46,467 nt of DNA from Asaia bogorensis (GTDB lineage Bacteria; Pseudomonadota; Alphaproteobacteria; Acetobacterales; Acetobacteraceae), in contig CAMBRC010000028.1 in assembly GCA_945869965.1 (NCBI GenBank), forward strand, positions 1 through 46,467, given 5' to 3'. The position numbers were made by a program, and so were the translations under genes. Below the pieces are notes generated by a model. The model was not told the DNA's origin. It saw nothing but the letters and a program-made list of their open reading frames with translations, and did not search any database. This document shows positions 25,634 through 33,153 of the stretch, piece by piece (positions within the stretch are counted from its first letter, which is position 1; the number at the start of each line of letters is the position of its first letter).

Positions 25634-26487
25634 TCGCTTGAGATGTCATGCGTTGTGGCGGCACCGGGCAGGTGCAACCAAGCTGGCGGGCGCGGATTCA
25701 ATGGCGCACCAGCGCAGGTCAGGGCGGCCGTCATGGCATCGAGGCGCAGCGTGGCCAGGGCGATGCCGTCGCGGCCGGAGCGCAGGGTGCCGACCTCGGT
25801 GCCGTCGCGCAGCACCGGCGTGCCCGGCGGCGGCAGGGCGCCGGCGATGGCCACCGGGACCAGCCGGCGCTTGATCAGGCCGCGGTACTTGGTCCGGGCG
25901 GTCAGTTCCTGGCCCATGTAGCAGCCTTTGGACCAGGACACGCCGGCCAACTCGTCGAAGCCGGCCTCCAGCAGGACGGTCTTGTCCGCCTCCAGGTCGC
26001 GCGAGCCGTCCGGCAGGCCGAGGGACAGGCGGTGGGTGTCCCAGGCTTCGGCGGTGGCGGTGGCCGGCAGGGGGGCGGTGGACAGGATGCGCCAACCGGC
26101 CTCGGGCAGGCGCGGGTCCGGGCCGGAGATGGCGCCCGCGGGAATGGCGGGTGGCGCGCCCCAAGCGGCGTGGACATGCCATTCGGCGCTGAGGTCGGTG
26201 AGCGTCACCTTGGAGCGCAGGCGGAACCGGGTCAGTTTCTGCACCAGCATCGGTGCCTGGGCACGCTCGACATCGAGCAGCAGGCGTTCGGAGTCGTTCC
26301 CCCCTGGGGCGAGAATGAAGAAATCCGCCAGCCATTTGCCCTGTGGCGTCAGGAAAGCGGCCCAGATGGCGCGGCCCGGCGTGGCCTGTTCGACATCGTT
26401 GGAGACCAGGCCCTGGAGGAAGGCCACACGATCCGGCCCGTCCACGGCGACCACGCCACGATTTGGCAGAAGGGCGATTTTTGTCAT
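25630..26487 (-). CDS. ygfZ: Folate-dependent Fe-S repair protein YgfZ
   Basis: A 285-residue protein of the GcvT-like fold, which uses tetrahydrofolate and supports maintenance of [4Fe-4S] enzymes such as MiaB. The family signature K-G-C-Y-x-G-Q-E is present as SKGCYMGQEL, with the reactive Cys. The N-terminal RVAFLQGLVSNDV and TPQGKWLADF patterns are also standard. The start at 26487 gives normal length. The gene sits just upstream of the gro operon on the same strand and its stop codon is inside CIRCE operator 2, so readthrough into groS could occur. It is divergent from the dihydroorotase gene, with an AT-rich repeat arm between. Confidence 0.94.
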   Translation of the reverse strand: MTKIALLPNRGVVAVDGPDRVAFLQGLVSNDVEQATPGRAIWAAFLTPQGKWLADFFILAPGGNDSERLLLDVERAQAPMLVQKLTRFRLRSKVTLTDLSAEWHVHAAWGAPPAIPAGAISGPDPRLPEAGWRILSTAPLPATATAEAWDTHRLSLGLPDGSRDLEADKTVLLEAGFDELAGVSWSKGCYMGQELTARTKYRGLIKRRLVPVAIAGALPPPGTPVLRDGTEVGTLRSGRDGIALATLRLDAMTAALTCAGAPLNPRPPAWLHLPGAATTHDISSD

Positions 26488-26532
26488 GGGTCGGAAATGG
26501 CGCCGCGCTGGCTCGCAAGCAAGCGGGTGAAA

Positions 26533-26600
26533 GTCTTTTGGTGCTTTTTTTCAAAAAGGGAACAAGCGCTTCTTTTTGGAAAAAGAAGCAAAAACTTTTT
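26533..26600. repeat. AT-rich hairpin arm, single copy
   Basis: Stem GCTTCTTTTT (26568-26577) with AAAAAGAAGC (26580-26589), followed by AAAAACTTTTTTCCG, as in the left arm of the element at 18297. It is preceded by a decayed second T-rich run (GGTGCTTTTTTTC). No matching opposite arm is seen on the right, so this looks like half an element. It lies 86 bases before the dihydroorotase start, in the divergent promoter region. Confidence 0.75.
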
Positions 26601-26674
26601 TCCGGAAGAAGCTGGGGGTTGCATCCGCGGGGGCGGTGGTCGACACGCTGGACGGAAAGCGAGGAGGCGGTTCC

Positions 26675-27994
26675 ATGGCGCATTTTGACCTGTTGATCCG
26701 TGGTGGCACGTGCGTGCTGCCGTGGGGCATGGAGCAGACCAGCGTGGGGGTGCGGCATGGCAGGATCGCCGCCCTGGGGGTGGGGGCGGATGCGACGGCG
26801 GATGAGGTGATCGACGCGGGCGGGCTGCATGTGCTGCCGGGGCTGATCGACCCGCATGTGCATCTGCGCGATCCCGGCGATGCGAGTGTGGAGAGCATTC
26901 CGACCGGGACCAAGGCGGCCGTGCTGGGCGGGTTGACGGCGGTGTTCGACATGCCGAACACCTCGCCGTCGATCACCAATGCCGAAGCGCTGTCCTGGAA
27001 GCAGGGGTATGCCGAGGCGAATGCCTGGTGCGACATGGGGCTGTATGTTGGCGGAACCAAGACCAATATCGGCGCGCTTGGAGCGCTGGAGACCGGGCGC
27101 GGGGTATGCGCGATCAAGGTTTTCGCAGGGTCATCCACCGGGGATCTGATGGTGGAGGATGACGAGAACCTGGAGCGGGTGATGCGCGCCGGGCGGCGGC
27201 GGATTTCCTACCATAGCGAAGATGAATACCGGTTGCAGGCGCGTAAACCGATGTTCAAGTCGGGCGATCCGTATTCCAGCCATATGGTCTGGCGCGACGA
27301 GGAGGCGGCGTTTCTGGGGACGCGGCGGCTGATGGCGCTGGCCAGCCGGACGCAGCGGCCGGCGCATATCCTGCACGTGTCGACGTGGCAGGAGTTGGAC
27401 TACCTCAAGGATTATCGCGACATCGCCACGGTGGAGGTGCTGGTCAATCATCTGACCCAGGTGGCGCCCGATGTGTATGACACACTGAAGGGGTTTGGGG
27501 TGATGAACCCGCCGATCCGTGGGCCGGAGCATATGGAGGCGGCCTGGCGGGCGGTGCGGGATGGCACGGTGGACACGATCGGCTCGGACCATGCGCCGCA
27601 TCCGCGGGCGGCGAAGCTGAAGCCGTGGCCGGATTGCCCGGCGGGGTTGACCGGGGTGCAGACGCTGGTGCCGGTGATGCTGAACCATGTGAATGCCGGG
27701 CGGCTCAGCCTGATGCGGATGGTGGACCTGATGTGCGCGGGGCCGGCGCGGGTTTATGGGGTGGTGGGCAAGGGGCGGCTGGCGGCGGGGTATGATGCCG
27801 ATTTCACCCTGGTGGACATGCGGCGGCAGCGGGTGATCGAGGAGAGCTGGATCGTCTCGCCCTGTGGCTGGACGCCGTTTGCCGGGATGAAGATCACGGG
27901 CTGGCCGGTGGCGACGATCGTGCGGGGGGCTGCGGTGATGCGCGAGGATGAAGTGCTGGGGACGCCGCGCGGGAAGTTGGTGAAATTCCTGTAA
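26675..27994 (+). CDS. pyrC: Dihydroorotase, class I (PyrC-like)
   Basis: A 439-residue zinc amidohydrolase. Ligands seen: HxH in DPHVHLRDPG (about 60-70), a Lys that may be carboxylated in CAIKVFAGSS, His in YHSEDE, His in ILHVST, and Asp in TIGSDHAPH. The family makes dihydroorotate in pyrimidine synthesis; relatives open allantoin or hydantoin rings, and the ligand set alone does not separate them. The DMPNTSPSIT loop favours dihydroorotase. The start at ATG 26675 has GAGGAGG 8 bases upstream; an opening to 26576 reads through the AT-rich arm. The selenoprotein-like gene begins 48 bases after its stop on the same strand and may be cotranscribed. Confidence 0.87.
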   Translation: MAHFDLLIRGGTCVLPWGMEQTSVGVRHGRIAALGVGADATADEVIDAGGLHVLPGLIDPHVHLRDPGDASVESIPTGTKAAVLGGLTAVFDMPNTSPSITNAEALSWKQGYAEANAWCDMGLYVGGTKTNIGALGALETGRGVCAIKVFAGSSTGDLMVEDDENLERVMRAGRRRISYHSEDEYRLQARKPMFKSGDPYSSHMVWRDEEAAFLGTRRLMALASRTQRPAHILHVSTWQELDYLKDYRDIATVEVLVNHLTQVAPDVYDTLKGFGVMNPPIRGPEHMEAAWRAVRDGTVDTIGSDHAPHPRAAKLKPWPDCPAGLTGVQTLVPVMLNHVNAGRLSLMRMVDLMCAGPARVYGVVGKGRLAAGYDADFTLVDMRRQRVIEESWIVSPCGWTPFAGMKITGWPVATIVRGAAVMREDEVLGTPRGKLVKFL

Positions 27995-28042
27995 CGTTGG
28001 CGCCGTCTGTGGGTCTTGTAACGACATAACGAGGAGTGCCGA

Positions 28043-29254
28043 ATGGCTCGCATTGAGGATATTCCGGAGCCGACGCGCTCGGCCGTGCTGGCGTTGGAGA
28101 TACTCCGGGCGGAGACCCAGCCGTTTGTTGCCGGGCCCGCGCTGTCCGAGCGCCGGGTGGCGATGGTCAGCTCGGCGGCCCTGATCCGCCGGGGCGAGCC
28201 GCCGTTCCTGCCGGGGACCACCGAGTTCCGGGCGCTGCCGGCGACATTGCCGGCCGGTGACATCCTGATGAGCCATGTCTCGATCAACTTCGACCGGGCG
28301 GGGTGGCAGCGCGACATCAACACGGTCTATCCGATCGACCGGCTGCGCGAGCTGGCGGCCGATGGGGTGATCGGCGCGGTGGCGGATACGCATTACAGCG
28401 TGATGGGTTCGACCGATCCGGCCACCATGGCGCGCACCGCCGATGCCATGGCCGCCTTGATGCTGGCCGAGGGCGTCAACGCGGTCGTGCTGAGCCCGGT
28501 CTGACCGTTCTGCACGCGCGCCGTGTGCGCGCTTGGGCAGATGCTGGAAGAACGGGGCTTGGCGACGACGGTGATCGGGCTGGTGCGGCCGCATATGGAG
28601 GCGACGCTGGGGCCGCGCGGGTTGTTCGTGCCGTTTCCGCTGGGCCGGCCGCTGGGCGAGCCTGGCGATGCTGGTTTTCAGCGCCGGGTGTTGCTGCAGG
28701 CGTTGCGGTTGCTGGAACGCGAAGGCGGACCGGTGCTGTTGGAGGATTTCGCCGAGGATGCGCCGAGCCAGAATGACCGGATCGGATGGGCGGCACCGTT
28801 CGCCCTGCCAGCGGTGGCAATGCCCGCGGATGGCGCGGGGTGGGCGGCGGCGCTGACGGCCGAGATGGCGCTGGTGCTGCCGTGGTGGGAACGGGCGAAG
28901 AGCCGGTTTGGCCGCAGCTCGGTGGGGGTGTCGTTCCAGGCGCCCGCGGCGTGGCCGGGCTATGCCAGTGCGTTCCTGGCCGGGGAACGGCCGGCGGCGC
29001 CGGCGGGTTTGCCGTCGCCTGCTGTGGCGCTGCGGTTTCTGGCTGACGATCTCAAGGCGCTTTACACGGAAGCGGTGCAGGCGGTGGGCGAGACGCCATC
29101 GCCGGATCAGGTGAATGCCTGGTTGTTTCGCGACACCGTGGCCGGGCGGTTGCTGATGGCGCTGCGGTCGGCGGCGCTGGAGAGCGATGACAACGGCTTC
29201 AAGACGGCAGGCGGGCGCTTCCTGGTGCCGGTGCCGTGGCTGCCGCCTGGGTAA
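28043..29254 (+). CDS. Putative selenoprotein, GrdB/PrdB-like, with in-frame TGA as Sec
   Basis: One frame of 403 residues if the TGA at 28502-28504 (codon 154) is read as selenocysteine. Residues before it, NFDRAGWQRDINTVYPIDRL, VADTHYSVMGSTDP and VNAVVLSPV, match the N-terminal half of the glycine/sarcosine/betaine reductase selenoprotein B and D-proline reductase PrdB family. The frame continues as (U)PFCTRAVCALGQMLEERG, giving the UxxC motif at 154-157 where the family carries Sec. A GC hairpin starts 11 bases after the TGA. GAGGAG is 6-11 bases before ATG 28043. If TGA stopped translation, the product would be a 153-residue fragment ending just before the active site. The C-terminal 170 residues (AWPGYASAFLAGE, VNAWLFRDTVAGRLL) are unfamiliar. 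A pseudogene is the alternative, but no other lesion exists. Confidence 0.82.
28502..28537 (+). promoter_or_regulatory. Sec codon (TGA) and candidate bacterial SECIS hairpin
   Basis: TGA at 28502-28504, then a stem GCGCGC (28516-28521) with GCGCGC (28527-28532) around CGTGT. After a C-U mismatch, CA pairs with TG below (28513-28514 with 28534-28535). The apical loop begins 17 bases after the TGA and has G at its second position, within the spacing and loop rule I recall for bacterial SECIS elements. No statistical test was possible, and GC-rich DNA forms such hairpins easily. Confidence 0.55.
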
Positions 29255-30503
29255 GGGCGGCAGCGACCGTGGCGATCACCGTCGCCCAGTCTCCGGGGTG
29301 CGGCTGACGGAACCGGCGCAGCGTGGGGTACCACGGGCTGTCATCGCGCTCGCGCAGCCAGCGCCAGCAGGAATCGTAGCGGTCGAGCAGCCAGACCGGG
29401 CGGCCGAGGGCGCCGGCGAGGTGCAGCGGCGAGGTGTCGGCGGAAATCACCAGGTCAAGCGCCTGCATCAGGGCGGCGGTGTCGGCGAAATCGGCGAGTT
29501 CGGCGGTCCAGTCGTGCACGGCCATGCCGGGGGGTAGCGTGGCGGTCTGGGCGGCGCCGGCGCCTTTTTGCAGCGAGATGAAGGTGACGCCGGGGATGCG
29601 GGCCAGCGGCGCCAGGGCGGCCAGGGGGAGGGAGCGGCGGCGGTCGACGCGGTAGGACATGGCGTGGTCCGGGCGGGGATCGCCGCTCCAGATCAGCCCG
29701 ATCTTGCGGCCGGGGAGCGCGTCGAGCCGGGCGCGCCAGATGGCGACTGCGGAGGGATCGGCGTGCAGATAGGGCACGGCGGAGGGGATGGTGGCGAAGG
29801 CCCAGGGCAGGTGCATCAGCGGGACGGCGATGTCGTGCGGGGGAGTGGGATCGCCGACTGCCATCACGCGCGGGTGGCCGGGCAGGGATTCGGCGAGGCG
29901 GCGCAGGGGGGGATAGACCTCGACGGTCACCTCGGCGCCGGCGGCCATTGCCAGCGGGACGTAGCGCAGGAATTGCAGGGCGTCGCCGAGACCCTGTTCG
30001 GCGAAGAGGAGCACGCGGCGGCCCCGCCAGCTGGCCGGGTCAGGGCGGCGCAGGGGCTCGGCGGGGGCGCGGTGGGCAGTGGGCATGCGGTGCCAGCGCC
30101 AGGCGTAGTGTGGCCAGGCTTCGTCGAACTGGCCGCAGGACAACAGGGCAAAGGCGAGCGCGGTGTGGCGGGCGGAGTTGGTGGGGTCGGCGGTCATCCG
30201 TTCGCGCAGGCCGGCGATGGCGTCGGGGCCGTGCTCGTACCACAGCACGGTGGCCAGGGCGCGGCCGAGCCAGTCATGCACGGGATGGGCGTGGTCGGCG
30301 CGGGCGGCGATCGGCTCCATCAGGCGGACCGCCTCGACCATGCGGCCGACCTGCATCAGGGCGATGCCGAGGCGCAAGGCGAGGTCGATGTTGTCGGGCT
30401 GGTGGGCCTGGAGAGCGGTGAAGGTCTCGATGGCTTCGGCGCGGCGGCCCTGGTCCCAGAGCTGGGCGGCGTGGGCCTGGAGGGTGGCGTCGGCGCTGCT
30501 CAT
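29199..30503 (-). CDS. TPR-glycosyltransferase paralogue 1 (GT9-like fold)
   Basis: A 434-residue protein. N-terminal TPR-type helices cover about residues 5-130 (YEHGPDAIAGLRERM, ALLSCGQFDEAWPHYAWRW), followed by a two-domain GT-B-like region. Conserved blocks are FAEQGLGDALQFLRYV (168-182), GRKIGLIWSGDP (265-276), FISLQKGAGAAQ, DLVISADTSPLHLAGALGRP (350-369) and SPWYPTLRRFRQ (389-400). The layout resembles ADP-heptose:LPS heptosyltransferase-like GT9 domains fused to TPRs. Donor and acceptor are unknown; LPS, capsule or protein glycosylation are possible. Last gene of the tandem set, starting by ATGA overlap with paralogue 2. The 3' end overlaps the selenoprotein frame by 56 bases, convergently. 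Confidence 0.85.
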   Translation of the reverse strand: MSSADATLQAHAAQLWDQGRRAEAIETFTALQAHQPDNIDLALRLGIALMQVGRMVEAVRLMEPIAARADHAHPVHDWLGRALATVLWYEHGPDAIAGLRERMTADPTNSARHTALAFALLSCGQFDEAWPHYAWRWHRMPTAHRAPAEPLRRPDPASWRGRRVLLFAEQGLGDALQFLRYVPLAMAAGAEVTVEVYPPLRRLAESLPGHPRVMAVGDPTPPHDIAVPLMHLPWAFATIPSAVPYLHADPSAVAIWRARLDALPGRKIGLIWSGDPRPDHAMSYRVDRRRSLPLAALAPLARIPGVTFISLQKGAGAAQTATLPPGMAVHDWTAELADFADTAALMQALDLVISADTSPLHLAGALGRPVWLLDRYDSCWRWLRERDDSPWYPTLRRFRQPHPGDWATVIATVAAALTQAAATAPAPGSARLPS

Positions 30504-31777
30504 GCGGCGCGCTCGGCCAGGGCGGTGGCGACGCGGGCGATGACGGCGGGCCAGTCGCCGGGGGTGGCTTGGCGGAAGTGGCGCAGCGTGGGGTACCAGG
30601 GGCTACCTTGGGGACTGCCCTCGCGGTCACGGAGCCAGCGGTAGCAGGAATCGTAGCGGCCGAGCATCCAGACCGGGCGGCCGAGGCTGCCGGCCATGTG
30701 GACCGGCGAGGTGTCGACGGAGATGACGAGGTCGAGCGCCTGGACCAGGGCGGCGGTGTCGGCGTAGTCGGCCAGTTCGGCGGTCCAGTCGTGCAGGGTC
30801 ATGCCGGGGGGCGGGGTGGCGGCCTGGGCGGCGCCGGCACCTTTTTGCAGGGAGACGAAGGTGACACCGGGGATTTGGGCCAGCGGAGCGAGGGCGGCGA
30901 GTTTGAGCGAGCGCCGGCGGTCGATGCGATAGGCGCTGGCGTCGAAGGCGCGGGGCTCGCCGGCCCAGACCAGGCCGATTTTCTGGCCGGGCAGGCGGGC
31001 GAGCCGGTCGCGCCAGGTGGCGACGGCGTGGGGCTCGGGGGTGAAGTAGGGGATGCCGCCGGGAATCGTCGAAAGATCGGTGCCGAAGGCCCAGGGCAGG
31101 TTCATCAGCGGGATGGCGACGTCGTGCGGCGGTACGGGTTCGCCGGTCACCACGACGGCGGGGCGGCCCGGCAGGGTGGCGGCGAGCCGGCGCAGGGGGG
31201 CGGGGATTTCGACGGTGACCTGGGCGCCCTGGGCCATCACCAGCGGCACGTAGCGCAGGAATTGCAGCATGTCGCCGAGCCCCTGTTCGGGGAACAGCAG
31301 CACGCGCCGGCCGCGCCAGGACGCGGGGTCGGGCCGGGCGAGGGCGCCGCCGGGGACGTGATGGCCGGCCGGCAGGTCCTGCCAGCGCCAGGCATAGTGC
31401 GGCCAGGCCTCCGCCAGACGGCCGCAAGACAACAGCGCGTGGGCCAGTTGCATGTGGCGCAGGGGGTCGCCGGGATGCTGGGCGACCGCGTCGCGCAGCG
31501 GGGCGATGGCGTCGGGACCGCGCTGGTGCCAGTGCAGGGTGGCGAGCGCGCGGCCGAGCCAGTCGTGCACGGGGTCGTCGTCCGCGGCGCGCCGGCTGAG
31601 CGGTTCCAGAACGTCGGTCGCCTCGTCCAGCCGGCCCACCAAGTATAGCGCGATGCCCAGGCGCAGGGTGATTGCGGCGTCGCTGGGGGTGCGGTCATGC
31701 AGCGTGCGAAAGATGTCGATCGCCTCGGCGTGGCGGCGCTGGTCCCACAGGGCAGCGGCGCGGGCGGCTTCGCTCAT
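30500..31777 (-). CDS. TPR-glycosyltransferase paralogue 2
   Basis: A 425-residue paralogue closest to paralogue 1 along its full length: AWPHYAWRW, RPDPASWRGRRVLLFPEQG and DLVISVDTSPVHMAGSLGRP. The TPR part is about 120 residues. Near the C-terminus the family block is altered by a small repeat, REGSPQGSPWYPTLRHFRQ, where the siblings have RDDSPWYPT; the added residues repeat GSP and could be slipped-strand expansion. The start is taken at 31777, where ATG overlaps the stop of paralogue 3 as ATGA. The next in-frame possibility, at 31870, lies well inside that gene and adds only Arg/Pro-rich residues. The catalytic residues of this family are not known to me, but all conserved blocks remain. 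Confidence 0.85.
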   Translation of the reverse strand: MSEAARAAALWDQRRHAEAIDIFRTLHDRTPSDAAITLRLGIALYLVGRLDEATDVLEPLSRRAADDDPVHDWLGRALATLHWHQRGPDAIAPLRDAVAQHPGDPLRHMQLAHALLSCGRLAEAWPHYAWRWQDLPAGHHVPGGALARPDPASWRGRRVLLFPEQGLGDMLQFLRYVPLVMAQGAQVTVEIPAPLRRLAATLPGRPAVVVTGEPVPPHDVAIPLMNLPWAFGTDLSTIPGGIPYFTPEPHAVATWRDRLARLPGQKIGLVWAGEPRAFDASAYRIDRRRSLKLAALAPLAQIPGVTFVSLQKGAGAAQAATPPPGMTLHDWTAELADYADTAALVQALDLVISVDTSPVHMAGSLGRPVWMLGRYDSCYRWLRDREGSPQGSPWYPTLRHFRQATPGDWPAVIARVATALAERAA

Positions 31778-33153
31778 GCGGGCTCGGCCAGGGCGGCGGC
31801 GACGCGGCCGATCACGGCGGACCAATCGCCGGGCGCCGGTTGGCGGAACTGGCGCAGGGACGGATACCAAGGGCTGTCATCGCGATCACGCAGCCAGCGC
31901 CAGCAGGAATCGCTGCGGTTGAGCAGCCAGGCGGGCCGGCCCAGGGCACCGGCGAGGTGCAGGGGCGCGGTGTCCACTGAGATGACCAGGTCCAATCCGT
32001 CCATGAGGGCGGCAGTGTCGGCGAAATCGGCCAGTTCAGCCACCCAGTCGTGCAGCAGCAGGCCGGGTGGCCGGGGTTGGGCCGCCGCCGTGCCTTTTTG
32101 GAGCGAGATGAAGGCCAGGCCGGGTTGGGCGGCGAGCGGGGCCAGGGCTGCGAGCGGGGCCAGGGCGGCGAGCGGGATCGAGCGGCGGCGGTCGGTGGCC
32201 AGGGCGGCGGGGTCTTGCGGGCGGGGCTCGCCGGCCCAGACGAGGCCGATCTTGCGGCCAGGGATGGCCGACAGCCGGGCGCGCCACCGCGCGGAAGCGG
32301 TGGGGTCGGCGTGCAGATAGGGTGCGGTGGGGGGCTCACCGGGCGTGGTGTCGAACGCCCAGGGCAGATGGAACATCGGGATTGCCAGGTCATGGGCGGG
32401 CAGCGCGTCGCCCTGTGCGACCACGGCCGCGACCCCCGGCAACGTCGCCGCCAGCCGCAGCAGCGAGGGCTGGACTTCCAGCAGCACCTGGGCGCCGGCG
32501 GCGATGGCGGGGGCGACGTAGCGCAGGCATTGCAGCGTGTCGCCCTGACCCTGTTCGGCGTGGAACAGGACGGTACGACCGCGCCAGGAGGCTGGGTCTG
32601 GCCGTTCCAGCGGGTTCATCGGCATACGTCGAGGGTCCGGCCGGATGCCGTGCCAGCGCCAGGCGTGCTCCGCCCAGCCCTCGCGCCACCGGCCGAGGGC
32701 CAGCAGGGCTTCGGCGCGGGCCATGTGCCATTGCTTCTCGCCGGGCCGCAGCGCCAGGGCGGCGTCCAGCGGGGCAAGCGCTTCGGCGTGGCGTGCCTGG
32801 GCGAACAGCGCCATGGCCCACCAAGCCTGGGCCTCGGCATAGCCGGGCAGCTCGGTTGCGACGACGCGCAGGCGTGCCTCGCCCTCCGCCAGGGCGCCGG
32901 TCTGCATCAGGGCGCGGCCGAGCGAACAGGCGATGCCGGCATCCTGCGGATGGCTGGCGGCGAGGTGGCGGTAATGGCCCACGGCGTCGCGGTGCCGCCC
33001 CGCGGCCCACAGGCAGGTGGCGATGGCCAGCCGGGCGGCGTCATCGCCGGGGTCGGCGGCGAGCCGGGGTGCCAGGGCCAGGGCCATTGCGGCGGGGTCG
33101 GCGTGCTGCACCTCGGAGAGCAAGGCGCGGGCCGCCTGGTGCAGGTTGGTCAT
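31774..33153 (-). CDS. TPR-glycosyltransferase paralogue 3
   Basis: A 459-residue paralogue with a longer TPR region (about 150 residues; AGRHRDAVGHYRHLA, AQARHAEALAPLDAAL) than 1 and 2. The GT block is complete: AEQGQGDTLQCLRYV, GRKIGLVWAGEP, DLVISVDTAPLHLAGALGRP and SPWYPSLRQFRQ. It contains a short in-frame tandem duplication giving LAALAPLAALAPLAA, coded by repeats at about 32136-32175. The start at 33153 overlaps the stop of paralogue 4 as ATGA; it is chosen for this overlap and because the preceding residues to 33243 are Arg/Pro-rich noise. QGQGD instead of QGLGD links it with paralogues 4 to 6. Confidence 0.85.
   Translation of the reverse strand: MTNLHQAARALLSEVQHADPAAMALALAPRLAADPGDDAARLAIATCLWAAGRHRDAVGHYRHLAASHPQDAGIACSLGRALMQTGALAEGEARLRVVATELPGYAEAQAWWAMALFAQARHAEALAPLDAALALRPGEKQWHMARAEALLALGRWREGWAEHAWRWHGIRPDPRRMPMNPLERPDPASWRGRTVLFHAEQGQGDTLQCLRYVAPAIAAGAQVLLEVQPSLLRLAATLPGVAAVVAQGDALPAHDLAIPMFHLPWAFDTTPGEPPTAPYLHADPTASARWRARLSAIPGRKIGLVWAGEPRPQDPAALATDRRRSIPLAALAPLAALAPLAAQPGLAFISLQKGTAAAQPRPPGLLLHDWVAELADFADTAALMDGLDLVISVDTAPLHLAGALGRPAWLLNRSDSCWRWLRDRDDSPWYPSLRQFRQPAPGDWSAVIGRVAAALAEPA

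Noticed and set aside
28043..28504. A 153-residue gene ending at TGA 28504, plus a separate gene starting at about 28523
   Set aside because: The first would end just before the family's active site, the second lacks a ribosome binding site and starts inside the conserved TRAVCALG helix, and both share one frame. A single Sec-containing gene explains more.
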